Below the pieces are notes generated by a model that searched no databases, had not been told where the DNA came from, and worked only from the letters and a program-made list of their open reading frames with translations. A stretch of DNA of 64,000 nucleotides. Source: Rubrivivax sp. Its GTDB lineage: Bacteria > Pseudomonadota > Gammaproteobacteria > Burkholderiales > Burkholderiaceae_C. Where the stretch lies: the NCBI GenBank assembly GCA_019635315.1, contig JAHBZT010000001.1, forward strand, positions 1,596,001 through 1,660,000. Reading direction: 5' to 3'. Below, one piece after another: positions 1 to 8,599 of the stretch. The translations under genes were made by a program, and so were the position numbers. The stretch's first letter is position 1. The number at the start of each line of letters is the position of its first letter.

Positions 1-793
1 CCGACGCGGCGCCGCAGGCGGCCAGCAGCGCCGCGGCGGCGAGCGGGCGCGCCCGCGTTGCGGCGCCGGCCACGGCCCGGCGCCGCCGGCGCCAGCCCAG
101 CGCCGCCAGCCCTGCCGCCCACAGCGCCCAGGTGGCGGGCTCGGGGATGGGCGCCACGTCGCCGTCGCGCAGCACCCAGGCATGCATGGGCCACGCCTTC
201 GCGTCGCTGTCGTGGTAGCCCCACTGGGTCTGGAACAGCCAGGCGCCGTAGTCGGGGTTGCCCGGGTCCCAGGGGCTGTCGCTGAGGTCGGTCGTGGCAG
301 TCCAGTAGTCGCCGCCGCGCAGGTTGGCGAAGGGGCCGGTGTTGGTGAGGCCCCAGCCGGGCTGGGGGCCCTGGCCGCTGGTGTCCGCCCAGCTGAGGTT
401 GCCGAGCACGGTGTGCCACATGTGCGCGAGCTCGCTGCGGTCGGTGTTGCTGTTGTAGCCGCAGTCGCCGCTGCCGTCGAAGGTGTAGCCCCAGCAGCCG
501 GGCTCGCCGATGTCCTCGAAGGCCGGCAGGCGCCAGCCGCCGACGCCGTGCACCACCAGCGTCGCGGCCCAGTCGCGGGCCTGCCACCAGGTGACCAGGC
601 CCAGCGGGTCGGCATCGGCCAGCCAGGTGCGGTCGCGGCTGCTGTCGTACCAGGCGTCGGGCTGCTGGTCGCCGTTCAGGTCGCGGGCATGCAGCACGGT
701 CTCCCAGGTGCCCTGGCCGGGCACGGGGTCGGCGTGGGCGAAGCCCAGCAGCGCCAGCGTGCAGGCGGCGATGGTCGGCAGTCTCGGGCTCAT
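1..793 (-). CDS. PEP-CTERM protein with DUF1566/Lcl-like domain, 3'-truncated by window edge
   Basis: Starts at ATG 793 and reads open to base 1 (264 codons, no stop seen). Residues 1-21 form a signal peptide ending AHA. The body holds the Trp/Asp-rich pattern typical of PEP-CTERM exoproteins with a DUF1566-like region (TWLADADPLG near residue 58 and WRLP near 87). A PEP-CTERM sorting signal follows near residue 217: PEPATW, a hydrophobic helix, then a run of five Arg. Family knowledge: an exosortase/PEP-CTERM system processes such proteins for surface or EPS association. Oddity: the frame continues at least 25 residues past the Arg cluster, where these proteins normally stop. Function of the body is unknown. 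Confidence 0.8.
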   Translation of the reverse strand, partial: MSPRLPTIAACTLALLGFAHADPVPGQGTWETVLHARDLNGDQQPDAWYDSSRDRTWLADADPLGLVTWWQARDWAATLVVHGVGGWRLPAFEDIGEPGCWGYTFDGSGDCGYNSNTDRSELAHMWHTVLGNLSWADTSGQGPQPGWGLTNTGPFANLRGGDYWTATTDLSDSPWDPGNPDYGAWLFQTQWGYHDSDAKAWPMHAWVLRDGDVAPIPEPATWALWAAGLAALGWRRRRRAVAGAATRARPLAAAALLAACGAAS

Positions 794-901
794 GGCGGCT
801 CCTCGTCGGTGGGATGGGCGCACGATGCCGGGCCGCCGTTGCGGCGCCGTTGCGGCCGCTGCGGGAGAGGCGGCGGGAGCCGGGCGCGGCGCCGCCGCTG
901 T

Positions 902-3900
902 TCAGCGCCAGCGCTGCTCGAAGTCGCGCCGGCGCGCCGGGTCGTCGGCCAGCGTGGCGGCCAGCGCGGCGGTGCGTGCGGCGCAGGCCGCCGCCTCGGC
1001 CGGGTCGGTGCGCGCCAGCGCGCGGTGCAGCAGCCACTGCGCCACCGCATGCACGCCGTCGCGCTGCAGCGCCGCGGCAGCGGCGGCGCGCGTGGCGGCG
1101 CCCGGCGTGCCGAGGGCGGGCGCGGCGGCCTCGGCGGCGATGCGCACCGCCAGCGCGCGCCAGCGCAGCTCGTCGTTGTGGCCGGGCGCGTCGTCCGGCG
1201 GCAGCGTGGCCAGCGCCGCTGCCGGGTCGCCTTCGGCAAGCCGAAGCGCCGCCTCGACGACCGCCCGGCGCAGGTGGATGCGGTCCACCTCCAGCGGCCC
1301 GTCGAGCGCCGCCCAATGCGTGCGCGCCGCCGCGACGTCGCCGAGCAGCAGCGCGCACTCGGCGCGCACCAGCCGCATCTCGGCCAGGAACTGGCGCGCC
1401 TCGCCGCCATCGCCCAGCGCAGCCAGCAGCGGCTCGGCGCGCGCCTGCTCGCCCAGCAGCGTCAGCAGTTCGTAGCCGGTGAGCACGCAGGTCGCCAGGC
1501 CGGCGATCTGGCCGACCGCCAGCGCATCGGCCATCGCACCCTGCAGCCAGCGCCAGGCCTCGCCGAGCTCGCCGAGCGCGACATGGGCCTCGACGAAGGC
1601 CAGCTGCAGCTGCGTGCGCAAAGCCTCCAGCGGCATCGGCGGCGGCAGCGCCCAGCATTCGCGCGCCACCTCCAGCACCTGCGCCGGCCGGCTGTGGTTG
1701 GCATGCAGCACGCACAGGTTGAACAGCGTCGCGCGCTGCTGCCCGACCATGCCCAGGCGCGCGGCCTGCGCGGCGGCGTCGCGCAGCGCGGTCTCGGCCT
1801 CGGCCGGGTCGCCCACCTGCACCAGCAGCGTGGCGCGGCGGATGGCCGCCCGCGTCGCGCCCAGCGTGTCGCCGGCGCGGCGGCTGAGGGCCAGCGCGGC
1901 CTCGACATGGGCCAGCGCGTCGTGCAGGTGGCCGCCGGCCAGCGCAGACATCGTCAGCGCGTCCAGCAGCTGCGCGCGGTCGTCGTCGGGCAGCGCGGGC
2001 AGGGCGAGCGCGGCCTGGGCGGCGGCCTCGCTGTCGGCGATGCGGCCGAGCCCGCGCAGCGCATCGGCGCGCACGCGCAGCGCCGCGGCCTGCTGGCGCG
2101 GCGTCAGCACCGCGTGCCGGCGCACCAGGCCGTCGGGGTCGTCCAGGAGGGCCAGTGCCAGGGCATCCTCGTCGCGGTTGGCCAGCAGCCCGGCGGCGGC
2201 GATGATGGCGTCGGCACGGGCCTCGGCGCTGCCCTCGCCGGCGTCCACGCGCGCCAGCAGCGCCATCGCCTCGCGCCGCGCGGCGTCGAGGTCGCCGCGC
2301 AGCTCCAGCGCGCGCAGCAGGCCGCGGCCGATGGCCAGCGCGTCGTCGCCCACCAGCGCCGGGCCGCCGTCCTCGCGCGCGCGCTGCCACTGCGCGATGG
2401 CTTCGTCGAGCGCGTGCAGACGCATCGCCGCCAGCGCGGCGCGGCAGCGCCAGGGCAGCGCACGCCGCGGCTCGCCGCCGGCCTCGAAATGCGCGGCGAT
2501 GCGCGCCGGCTCCGCGCCCGCGGCCTCGGCGCCCAGCGCCAGCCGGCGGTGCACCAGGCGCCGCCGCGCAGCGGCCATCGCCGAGGACAGCGACTGCGGC
2601 ACCAGGTCGTGCACGAAGCCGTAGCCGCCGGCGTCGTGCTCGCGCAGCAGCCGGGCGTCCAGCGCCGCCTCCAGCGCCAGGTCGGCCTCGACCTCGGACA
2701 GCGCGCAGGCGCCGGCCAGCGTGCGCGCGTCGAACGGCTCGCCGGCCAGCGCCGCGGCGTCCAGCAGGCGGCGCGCCGGTTCCGGCAGCCGGCGCACGCG
2801 GCCGAGCACGGCGTCGCGCACGCTGGCGGGCAGCGGCAGTTCGCGGTAGTCCTCGGTCTCGTCGTCGAAGGGCGTGTGCCAGATGCCGTCGGCGTCGGCG
2901 GCGAGCAGGCCCCGCTCGACCAGGTGCTGCAGTGTCTCGGCGAGGTGGAACGGATGGCCGCCGGTGGCCTGCACGAGCCGCCGCGCGAAGCGCTCGGGAC
3001 GCGCGGCGCCCGACAGGCGCTGCAGCAACTCCAGCACCGCCGCCGGCGCCAGCGGCTCCAGGCGCAGGTGCTGCGCGCCGCCTTCGCGCAGCCGCGCCAG
3101 CCGCGCCGCGCCGGCCTCGTCCAGCTCGGGCCGGTAGACGAGCAGCGTGCGCAGCGGCGGCTCGCCGGCCACCGGCGCCAGCAGCTGCGGCAGCAGGGCC
3201 TGGCTGGCGGGGTCGGCGAGGTGCCAGTCGTCGAGCACGACGGCGTCGAAGTCGCCCTCGGCCCAGTGCCGCCACGCCAGCGCCAGCGCCTGGCCGAAGC
3301 GCGCGCGTTCGGCCTCCGAACGCAGCGGCGGCGGCGCGGCGCCGAGCGCCGGCAGCAGGCGCGGCAGCTCGTCGCGCACCCAGGCCGGCAGCCCGTCGAC
3401 GGCCGGCTGCGGGCCGGCCAGCGTGCGCAGCACACGCGCCACGCTGGCCAGCGGCTCGTCGGCGTCCGCCGGGTGGCAGCGCACGACGGCCACCGGGCCA
3501 TGCGCGGCGGCGAAGTCCACCGCCAGCCGGGTCTTGCCGACACCGCCGTCGCCTTCGATCAGCACCGCGCCGCCGGCGCGCCAGGCGCGTTCGAGTCGCG
3601 CGACCTCGGCCTCGCGGCCGACGAAGGGGAGTTCGGCCGGCAGCAGCGCTGCGCCCTCGGGCGGGCGCGGCAGCGGCGGCGTGGTGGCGGCCGACATGGC
3701 GCCCGGTGGCGCTGGCGCCGCGCGCAGCGTGGCCGCCAGGGCCTCGGTCTCGGCCATCGGCGCCAGGCCCAGTTCGGACTGCAGCAGCTCGCGGCAGCGT
3801 GCATATCGCGCCAGCGCGTCCTCGCGCCGGCCGGCGGCCGCCAGCCAGGCCATCGCCTGGCGGTGATGGCGCTCCTGCAGCGGATCGTCGGCGAGCAGCC

Positions 3901-4435
3901 GGTCCAGCCGCGCCAGCGCCGCGTCGACCTCGCCGCGCGCTGCCGCCGCTGCCGCCGATGCCGCCATGTGCTCGCGCCAGCGCGCGAGCAGCCGTTCCCG
4001 TTCGCCGGCCAGCCAGTCCATGAACGGCGCCGCGTCGTCGAGCTCCAGGCCGTCGGCCGGCAGGCCGTGCCAGCGCTGCAGCGCCGTGTCCGCATCGGCG
4101 GTGGCGCTGAAGTCCTGGGCGTCGACGGCGACCGCCGCTGCCAGCGCGACGCGGTCGCCGTCGGTCTGCACGGCATCGGCGGCGCCCAGCTCGCGCAGCC
4201 GCGCCAGCTCGCGCCGCAGGTTGCGTCGCCCGCTGGGTTCGTCCAGCGCCGGCCACAGCAGCGCCACGATGCGCGCGCGCGGCAGCGCGCCGCCCAGCGC
4301 CAGCAGCACCAGCAGCGCGGCCGTCTTGCGCACGGTCAGCGGCAGCGGCGCGCCTGCACGCGCCAGCGTGACCGGGCCCAGCAGGCGCAGCGACAGCATG
4401 GCCCGGCATGATGCCGCGCCCGCGCGCCGCGTCAT
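902..4435 (-). CDS. BTAD/AAA-ATPase large transcriptional regulator (SARP/LuxR-like)
   Basis: About 1177 aa. The N-terminus (about 13-105) is a winged-helix DNA-binding region beginning MLSLRLLGPVTL. It is followed by an alpha-helical bacterial transcriptional activation domain (about 110-265), an AAA ATPase with Walker A GDGGVGKT near residues 291-299 and Walker B VVLDDWH near 400, and a long helical TPR-like C-terminus. This matches BTAD-domain signalling ATPases. ATG 4435 forms a TGATG overlap with the stop of the small upstream gene, which suggests coupling. An internal ATG at 4399 lies exactly before the conserved domain and is an alternative start. The targets and inducing signal are not evident. 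The convergent-looking long frames on the other strand are GC shadows. Confidence 0.85.
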   Translation of the reverse strand: MTRRAGAASCRAMLSLRLLGPVTLARAGAPLPLTVRKTAALLVLLALGGALPRARIVALLWPALDEPSGRRNLRRELARLRELGAADAVQTDGDRVALAAAVAVDAQDFSATADADTALQRWHGLPADGLELDDAAPFMDWLAGERERLLARWREHMAASAAAAAARGEVDAALARLDRLLADDPLQERHHRQAMAWLAAAGRREDALARYARCRELLQSELGLAPMAETEALAATLRAAPAPPGAMSAATTPPLPRPPEGAALLPAELPFVGREAEVARLERAWRAGGAVLIEGDGGVGKTRLAVDFAAAHGPVAVVRCHPADADEPLASVARVLRTLAGPQPAVDGLPAWVRDELPRLLPALGAAPPPLRSEAERARFGQALALAWRHWAEGDFDAVVLDDWHLADPASQALLPQLLAPVAGEPPLRTLLVYRPELDEAGAARLARLREGGAQHLRLEPLAPAAVLELLQRLSGAARPERFARRLVQATGGHPFHLAETLQHLVERGLLAADADGIWHTPFDDETEDYRELPLPASVRDAVLGRVRRLPEPARRLLDAAALAGEPFDARTLAGACALSEVEADLALEAALDARLLREHDAGGYGFVHDLVPQSLSSAMAAARRRLVHRRLALGAEAAGAEPARIAAHFEAGGEPRRALPWRCRAALAAMRLHALDEAIAQWQRAREDGGPALVGDDALAIGRGLLRALELRGDLDAARREAMALLARVDAGEGSAEARADAIIAAAGLLANRDEDALALALLDDPDGLVRRHAVLTPRQQAAALRVRADALRGLGRIADSEAAAQAALALPALPDDDRAQLLDALTMSALAGGHLHDALAHVEAALALSRRAGDTLGATRAAIRRATLLVQVGDPAEAETALRDAAAQAARLGMVGQQRATLFNLCVLHANHSRPAQVLEVARECWALPPPMPLEALRTQLQLAFVEAHVALGELGEAWRWLQGAMADALAVGQIAGLATCVLTGYELLTLLGEQARAEPLLAALGDGGEARQFLAEMRLVRAECALLLGDVAAARTHWAALDGPLEVDRIHLRRAVVEAALRLAEGDPAAALATLPPDDAPGHNDELRWRALAVRIAAEAAAPALGTPGAATRAAAAAALQRDGVHAVAQWLLHRALARTDPAEAAACAARTAALAATLADDPARRRDFEQRWR

Positions 4436-4632
4436 CACCGCAGACCCGGGGTCGGCGCAGGCGGCGGTGTCGGCCGCGCCAGGAAGCGCAGCAGTTCGAA
4501 GGGGTTGTCGAAGTCGCGCAGCGTGCCGTCGGCCAGCACCACGCGCGCCGCGAACTCGCCCGGCCGCGGGCACCAGACGGTGAGCAGGAACTGGCGCGAC
4601 GCGGCGCGCGCCGCGTCCTGCGGCGTGTCCAT
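4435..4632 (-). CDS. small hypothetical protein coupled to BTAD regulator
   Basis: Predicted 65 aa from ATG 4632, beginning MDTPQDAARAASRQFLLTVW and ending in a Pro-rich tail. Its TGA overlaps the ATG of the following regulator gene (TGATG), so the two are probably cotranscribed and translationally coupled. The central segment (LTVWCPRPGEF, then DGTLRDFDNPFELLRFLA) reads as a short beta-beta-alpha module. I do not recognise the family. No signal peptide or membrane segment is seen. Coding status is supported mainly by the precise overlap and by plausible composition. Confidence 0.55.
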   Translation of the reverse strand: MDTPQDAARAASRQFLLTVWCPRPGEFAARVVLADGTLRDFDNPFELLRFLARPTPPPAPTPGLR

Positions 4633-4843
4633 CTCAGGCCGCCGCGCGCGGGTGCAGCGCGGGTGCCGACCCCGCACCCCGGGCATGGCAGGGACGGCCC
4701 ATCGTGCGCTCCCGCTTCGTCGCGGCCCATGCCGCGGCGGCACTGTGGCCGCCGGCCGTTGCGGCGCCGTTGCCGCGACGGCGGCGCGCCGGCCAGCCGG
4801 CGGCGCCCGTAGACTGCGCACCGGTCAAGGCACAGGTGCGTCG

Positions 4844-5932
4844 ATGAACGACAGCAGCACGGGCAGGCGGCGCGGCCGCAAGCCGGCGGAGGGCGGCGGC
4901 GGGAAAGCCACGCTGGAGATGGTGGCGGCGGCCGCCGGCGTGTCCGCGGCCACCGTGTCGCGCATCCTCAACGGCACCGCGATCGTCAGCGACGACAAGC
5001 GCGCGGCGGTCGACGAGGCGATCGCGCGCCTGGGCTATGTGCCCAACCCGGTGGCGCGCGGCCTGGCCGGCGGGCGCACGCTCAGCGTGGGCGTGGTCAC
5101 GCAGGCCATCGACAGCCCGTTCTACGGCGGCGCGCTGCGCGGCATCGAGGACACGCTGGGCCAGGCCGGCTACAGCCCGCTGTTCGTCAGTGGCCACTGG
5201 ACCGCGGCGCACGAGGCGCGCTGCATCGAGGCGCTGCGCTCGCGGCGCGTGGACGGCATCATCGTGCTCACTGGGCGGCTCAGCGACAGCGCGCTGGCGG
5301 CCACCGCGCGCGAGCTGCCGATCGTGGTGACCGGCCGCCGGCTGAAGGCGCCGGGCCTGTATGCGCTGGACTTCGACAACTTCGAGGGCGCGCGGCTGGC
5401 CACCGAGCACCTGCTGGAGCTGGGCCATCGGCACATCGCCTTCGTCACCGGCGACCTGAAGCACCCGGACGGCAAGGAGCGCCTGCGCGGCTACCGCGCG
5501 GCGCTGGAGGCCGCCGGCCTGAAGCAGGAACCGGCGCTGGTGACGCCCGGCGACTTCACCGAGGCCAGCGGCCTGGCCGCCGTGGAGTGGCTGATCGACA
5601 GCGGCACGCCGTTCAGCGCGTTGTTCGCGTCCAACGACCAGATGGCTTTCGGCGCCGCACTGGGCCTGTACCGGCGCCAGTTGCACGTGCCCGAGGACGT
5701 GTCGCTGGTCGGCTTCGACGACCTCGCGGCGGCGGTCTATTCGATCCCGCCGCTGACCAGCGTGCACCACCCGGTCTACGAACTCGGCCAGCTCGCCGCG
5801 CGCGCGATGCTGCAGCTGCTGGCCGGCGAGCAGCCGACGCTGGACCTGCCGGCGCCGCGGCTGGTGGTGCGCGAGTCCAGCCAGCCGCCGCGCCGCAACC
5901 CGGCCGCGCCGCGGGCCCCGCGGCGGCGCTGA
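4844..5932 (+). CDS. LacI-family transcriptional regulator of the glucan locus
   Basis: 362 aa from ATG 4844. A basic leader (RRRGRK) precedes a LacI helix-turn-helix at about residues 21-44 (ATLEMVAAAAGVSAATVSRI), a hinge, and a periplasmic-binding-protein-like sensor domain to about residue 345 (SVGVVTQAIDSPFYGG, FASNDQMAFGA, VSLVGFDDL). It is the only LacI-type gene in the window and sits directly upstream of the GH1-GH16-GH17 operon. Four copies of a LacI-type palindrome lie at glucan-locus promoters, so it is the natural candidate repressor for all four; the effector is probably a gluco-oligosaccharide (inference). No copy of the palindrome is seen in front of this gene itself. The 211-bp gap upstream holds no other recognizable feature. 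Confidence 0.92.
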   Translation: MNDSSTGRRRGRKPAEGGGGKATLEMVAAAAGVSAATVSRILNGTAIVSDDKRAAVDEAIARLGYVPNPVARGLAGGRTLSVGVVTQAIDSPFYGGALRGIEDTLGQAGYSPLFVSGHWTAAHEARCIEALRSRRVDGIIVLTGRLSDSALAATARELPIVVTGRRLKAPGLYALDFDNFEGARLATEHLLELGHRHIAFVTGDLKHPDGKERLRGYRAALEAAGLKQEPALVTPGDFTEASGLAAVEWLIDSGTPFSALFASNDQMAFGAALGLYRRQLHVPEDVSLVGFDDLAAAVYSIPPLTSVHHPVYELGQLAARAMLQLLAGEQPTLDLPAPRLVVRESSQPPRRNPAAPRAPRRR

Positions 5933-6042
5933 GCCGCCGCTTCGTGTGCTCTGGCGGCGCTGGCCGCCGCGTCGGGTGCGTGGGCGGCACTGAGCCGCCG
6001 CTTCGCGGCTCGGGCGGTGCCCGGCCGCCGCGCACGCCCCGA
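5922..6042. repeat. four imperfect ~30-bp tandem repeats with hairpin potential
   Basis: Units begin at 5922, 5953, 5983 and 6013 (31, 30, 30 and 30 bp). Each opens with GGCGGC and continues into GCCGCC, so each can fold as a short GC hairpin. The first unit overlaps the last codons and stop of the LacI gene. They fill most of the 318-bp gap before the GH1 gene. They could end lacI transcription or be simple slippage products; the sequence does not decide. Confidence 0.7.
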
Positions 6043-6054
6043 GATAACCCTCGA

Positions 6055-6098
6055 TTGACAGCGCCCGCGCCGGCAGCGACACTGTGAAAGCGCTTTCA
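6055..6098 (+). promoter_or_regulatory. promoter and LacI-type operator of GH1-GH16-GH17 operon
   Basis: A perfect -35 TTGACA (6055-6060), a 17-bp spacer and a weak -10 GACACT (6078-6083) are followed after one base by the 14-bp perfect palindrome TGAAAGCGCTTTCA (6085-6098). A repressor bound there would cover the transcription start. About 150 bp of untranslated leader separates it from the GH1 start codon, with no obvious further signal. Confidence 0.85.
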
Positions 6099-6250
6099 TA
6101 ATTCATTCTGCCCTTCCTGCAACCTGCCGCCGCGGCCGTTCGTCCCGGCCGCGGCCTGCGGGCGCGCCACGGGCGCCGCCCAGCGACTGCCGTCCCGAAC
6201 GCTGGTCCGTCCGCCGCGCGCCCCGGCCCCTCCGAACCGACACCCCGCCG

Positions 6251-7624
6251 ATGAATTCACCGATCCCGCTGCACCCGCGACACCGATTCCCGCCCGACTT
6301 CGTCTGGGGCGTGGCCACCAGCTCGTTCCAGATCGAGGGCGCTGCCGGCGCCGACGGCAAGGGCGAGTCGATCTGGGACCGCTTCTGCCGCCAGCCCGGC
6401 GCCATCGCCGACGGCAGCAACGGCGACATCGCCTGTGACCACTACCACCGCTGGGAAGCCGACCTCGACCTGATCGCGAAGCTGGGCGTCGACGCCTACC
6501 GCTTCTCGGTCTCGTGGCCGCGCGTGCAGCCGCTGGGCCAGGGCGCCTTCAACGCGCCGGGGCTGGACTTCTACGAGCGCATCGTCGACGGCCTGCTGGC
6601 GCGCGGCATCAGGCCCTACCTGACGCTCAACCACTGGGACCTGCCGCAGGCGCTGCAGGACGCCGGCGGCTGGGCGGCGCGCGACACCGTGCACCGCTTC
6701 GTCGACTATGCGCAGCACGTGGCCGCGCGTCTGGGTGACCGCATCGCCGCCATCACCACGCACAACGAGCCCTGGGTGGTCGCGGTGCTGGGTCACGAGG
6801 CCGGCATCTTCGCGCCCGGCATCCGCCACCGCGGCACCGCGATGCAGGTCGCGCACCACCTGCTGCTCAGCCACGGCCTGGCGCTGCAGGCGCTGCGTGC
6901 GCAGGGCTGCAGGAGCCGGCTGGGCATCGTGCTCAACCTGTCGCCGATCGGACCGGCCACCGACAGCCCCGAGGACGCCGCCGCGGCGCGGCTGGAGGAC
7001 GGCCGCTCGGTGCGCTGGTACATGGACCCACTGTTCAAGGGCGAGTACCCGGCCGACGTCTGGCAGCACCTGGGCGGCGACGTGCCGCAGGTCGAGCCGG
7101 GCGACCTGGAGGCCATCCGCACGACCATGGACTTCCTGGGCATCAACTACTACACGCGCGGCGTCGTCAGCGCCAGCGGCGCCTGGGACGTTCATGCCAG
7201 CGGCAAGCCGCTGACCGACATGGGCTGGGAGATCGTGCCCGAGGGCCTGACCGAACTGCTGCAGCGCATGCACCGCGACTGGACGCTGCCACCGCTGTAC
7301 GTGATGGAGAACGGCGCCGCCTTCCGCGACACGCTGGAGGGCGGCCGCGTGCACGACCGCGAGCGCAGCGACTACATCGCGGCGCACATCGGCGCGGTCG
7401 GCGACGCGCTGGCCGCCGGCGTGCCGATGGCCGGCTACATGGTCTGGAGCCTGATGGACAACTTCGAGTGGTCCAGCGGCTACGCCAAGCGCTTCGGCAT
7501 CGTGCACGTGGACTACGAGACGCTGGCGCGCACGCCCAAGGACAGCTACCTCTGGTACCGCGACTTCCTGCAGGTGCAGCACGCGAAGCGGGCGGCCGCC
7601 GCGGCACTGGCGACGGCCCGCTGA
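6251..7624 (+). CDS. GH1 beta-glucosidase
   Basis: 457 aa, the usual length for a single-domain family 1 glycosidase. It hydrolyses terminal beta-linked glucose from oligosaccharides. N-terminal signature FVWGVATSSFQIEG (residues 17-30), acid/base Glu173 in THNEPW, and nucleophile Glu353 in YVMENGA (usually ITENG; the Met for Thr change is conservative). No signal peptide, so the enzyme should be cytoplasmic and act on imported oligosaccharides. First gene of a three-gene operon behind the TGAAAGCGCTTTCA operator; the next gene starts 32 bp after its stop. No clear Shine-Dalgarno precedes ATG 6251. The substrate is probably beta-1,3-gluco-oligosaccharides, judged from its neighbours. Confidence 0.95.
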   Translation: MNSPIPLHPRHRFPPDFVWGVATSSFQIEGAAGADGKGESIWDRFCRQPGAIADGSNGDIACDHYHRWEADLDLIAKLGVDAYRFSVSWPRVQPLGQGAFNAPGLDFYERIVDGLLARGIRPYLTLNHWDLPQALQDAGGWAARDTVHRFVDYAQHVAARLGDRIAAITTHNEPWVVAVLGHEAGIFAPGIRHRGTAMQVAHHLLLSHGLALQALRAQGCRSRLGIVLNLSPIGPATDSPEDAAAARLEDGRSVRWYMDPLFKGEYPADVWQHLGGDVPQVEPGDLEAIRTTMDFLGINYYTRGVVSASGAWDVHASGKPLTDMGWEIVPEGLTELLQRMHRDWTLPPLYVMENGAAFRDTLEGGRVHDRERSDYIAAHIGAVGDALAAGVPMAGYMVWSLMDNFEWSSGYAKRFGIVHVDYETLARTPKDSYLWYRDFLQVQHAKRAAAAALATAR

Positions 7625-7656
7625 GCGGCCGGCACTTCCCCCGGGAGCACGACACG

Positions 7657-8574
7657 ATGACGAGCACGGCACGCGAGGGCTGGACGCTGGTCTGGCACGA
7701 CGAGTTCGAAGGCGATGCGGTCGACCGCACGAAGTGGGACTTCGACCTCGGCAACGGCTTCTACGACTACCGCAACCACGCCTGGGTGGCCGGCTGGGGC
7801 AACGAGGAGCTGCAGTACTACACCGACACGCCGGAGAACGTGCAGGTGCGCGACAGCTGCGTGCACATCCGCGCCGTGAAGGCGCCGCTGCACGGCTGCG
7901 GCTACACCTCGGCGCGGCTGAAGACCAAGGCGCGCGACGGCCGCGTGCTGTTCGCCAAGCAGTACGGCCGCGTCGCGTTCCGCGCCCGCGTGCCCTGGGG
8001 CAAGGGCCTGTGGCCGGCGCTGTGGATGCTGCCGGTGGACGACCGCTACGGCCCCTGGGCGGCCAGCGGCGAGATCGACCTGATGGAGATCGTCGGCGAG
8101 CGGCCGCAGGAGGTGCTGAACAGCATCCACTTCGGCAGCGCCTACCCGATGCGCTCGCTGGTCACGACCACGCACGCGCTGCCCGAAGGCAGCCTGGTGT
8201 CGGACTGGCACGAGTACGCGGTGGAGTGGGAGCCGGGCGAGATCCGCTTCTACGTCGACGACGTGCACACCAGCACGCACCGGCACTGGTGGAGCTGCAA
8301 GCTCGTGGAGCAGGGCCAGGGCCTGGAGGCGCGCGGCCCCCACGACCTGCACCCCTGGCCGGCACCCTTCGACCAGCCGTTCTACCTGCTGATGAACGTG
8401 GCCGTGGGCGGCAACTTTCCCGGCCACCCGAACGAGGCCACCGAGTTCCCGGCCGACCTGGTCGTCGACTGGGTGCGGGTGTACGACAAGGTCGGCGGCT
8501 ACGCAGACCCGAAGCCCATCGGCGAGGGCGTCATGCCCTGGCAGCCCGGGCACCAGAACGAGCGCAGGTCCTGA
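7657..8574 (+). CDS. GH16 beta-glucanase (laminarinase-like), no signal peptide
   Basis: 305 aa. The GH16 active-site motif is GEIDLMEIVGE with Glu139 (nucleophile), Asp141 and Glu144 (acid/base). Trp-rich substrate-cleft segments (GLWPALWMLP, WHEYAVEWEP) and the terminal beta-strand DWVRVYD are intact. The family cleaves beta-1,3 or mixed-linkage glucans. Unlike most bacterial laminarinases it begins directly with the catalytic domain (MTSTAREGWTLVWHDEF) and has no export signal, so it is likely cytoplasmic. ATG 7657 is preceded by GGGAG. Second gene of the operon, 32 bp after GH1 and 25 bp before GH17. Confidence 0.93.
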   Translation: MTSTAREGWTLVWHDEFEGDAVDRTKWDFDLGNGFYDYRNHAWVAGWGNEELQYYTDTPENVQVRDSCVHIRAVKAPLHGCGYTSARLKTKARDGRVLFAKQYGRVAFRARVPWGKGLWPALWMLPVDDRYGPWAASGEIDLMEIVGERPQEVLNSIHFGSAYPMRSLVTTTHALPEGSLVSDWHEYAVEWEPGEIRFYVDDVHTSTHRHWWSCKLVEQGQGLEARGPHDLHPWPAPFDQPFYLLMNVAVGGNFPGHPNEATEFPADLVVDWVRVYDKVGGYADPKPIGEGVMPWQPGHQNERRS

Positions 8575-8599
8575 CGCCGACCTGTCGAAGGAGACGACG

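Noticed and set aside
182-4411. 1409-residue open frame on the plus strand opposite the BTAD regulator
   Set aside because: Composition is Gln/Arg/Gly-rich with no domain. The opposite strand encodes a coherent multi-domain regulator. At this GC content antisense frames stay open by chance.
5922-6042. Possible CRISPR array (about 30-bp period)
   Set aside because: The units are contiguous and similar over their whole length; there are no distinct spacers and no cas genes.
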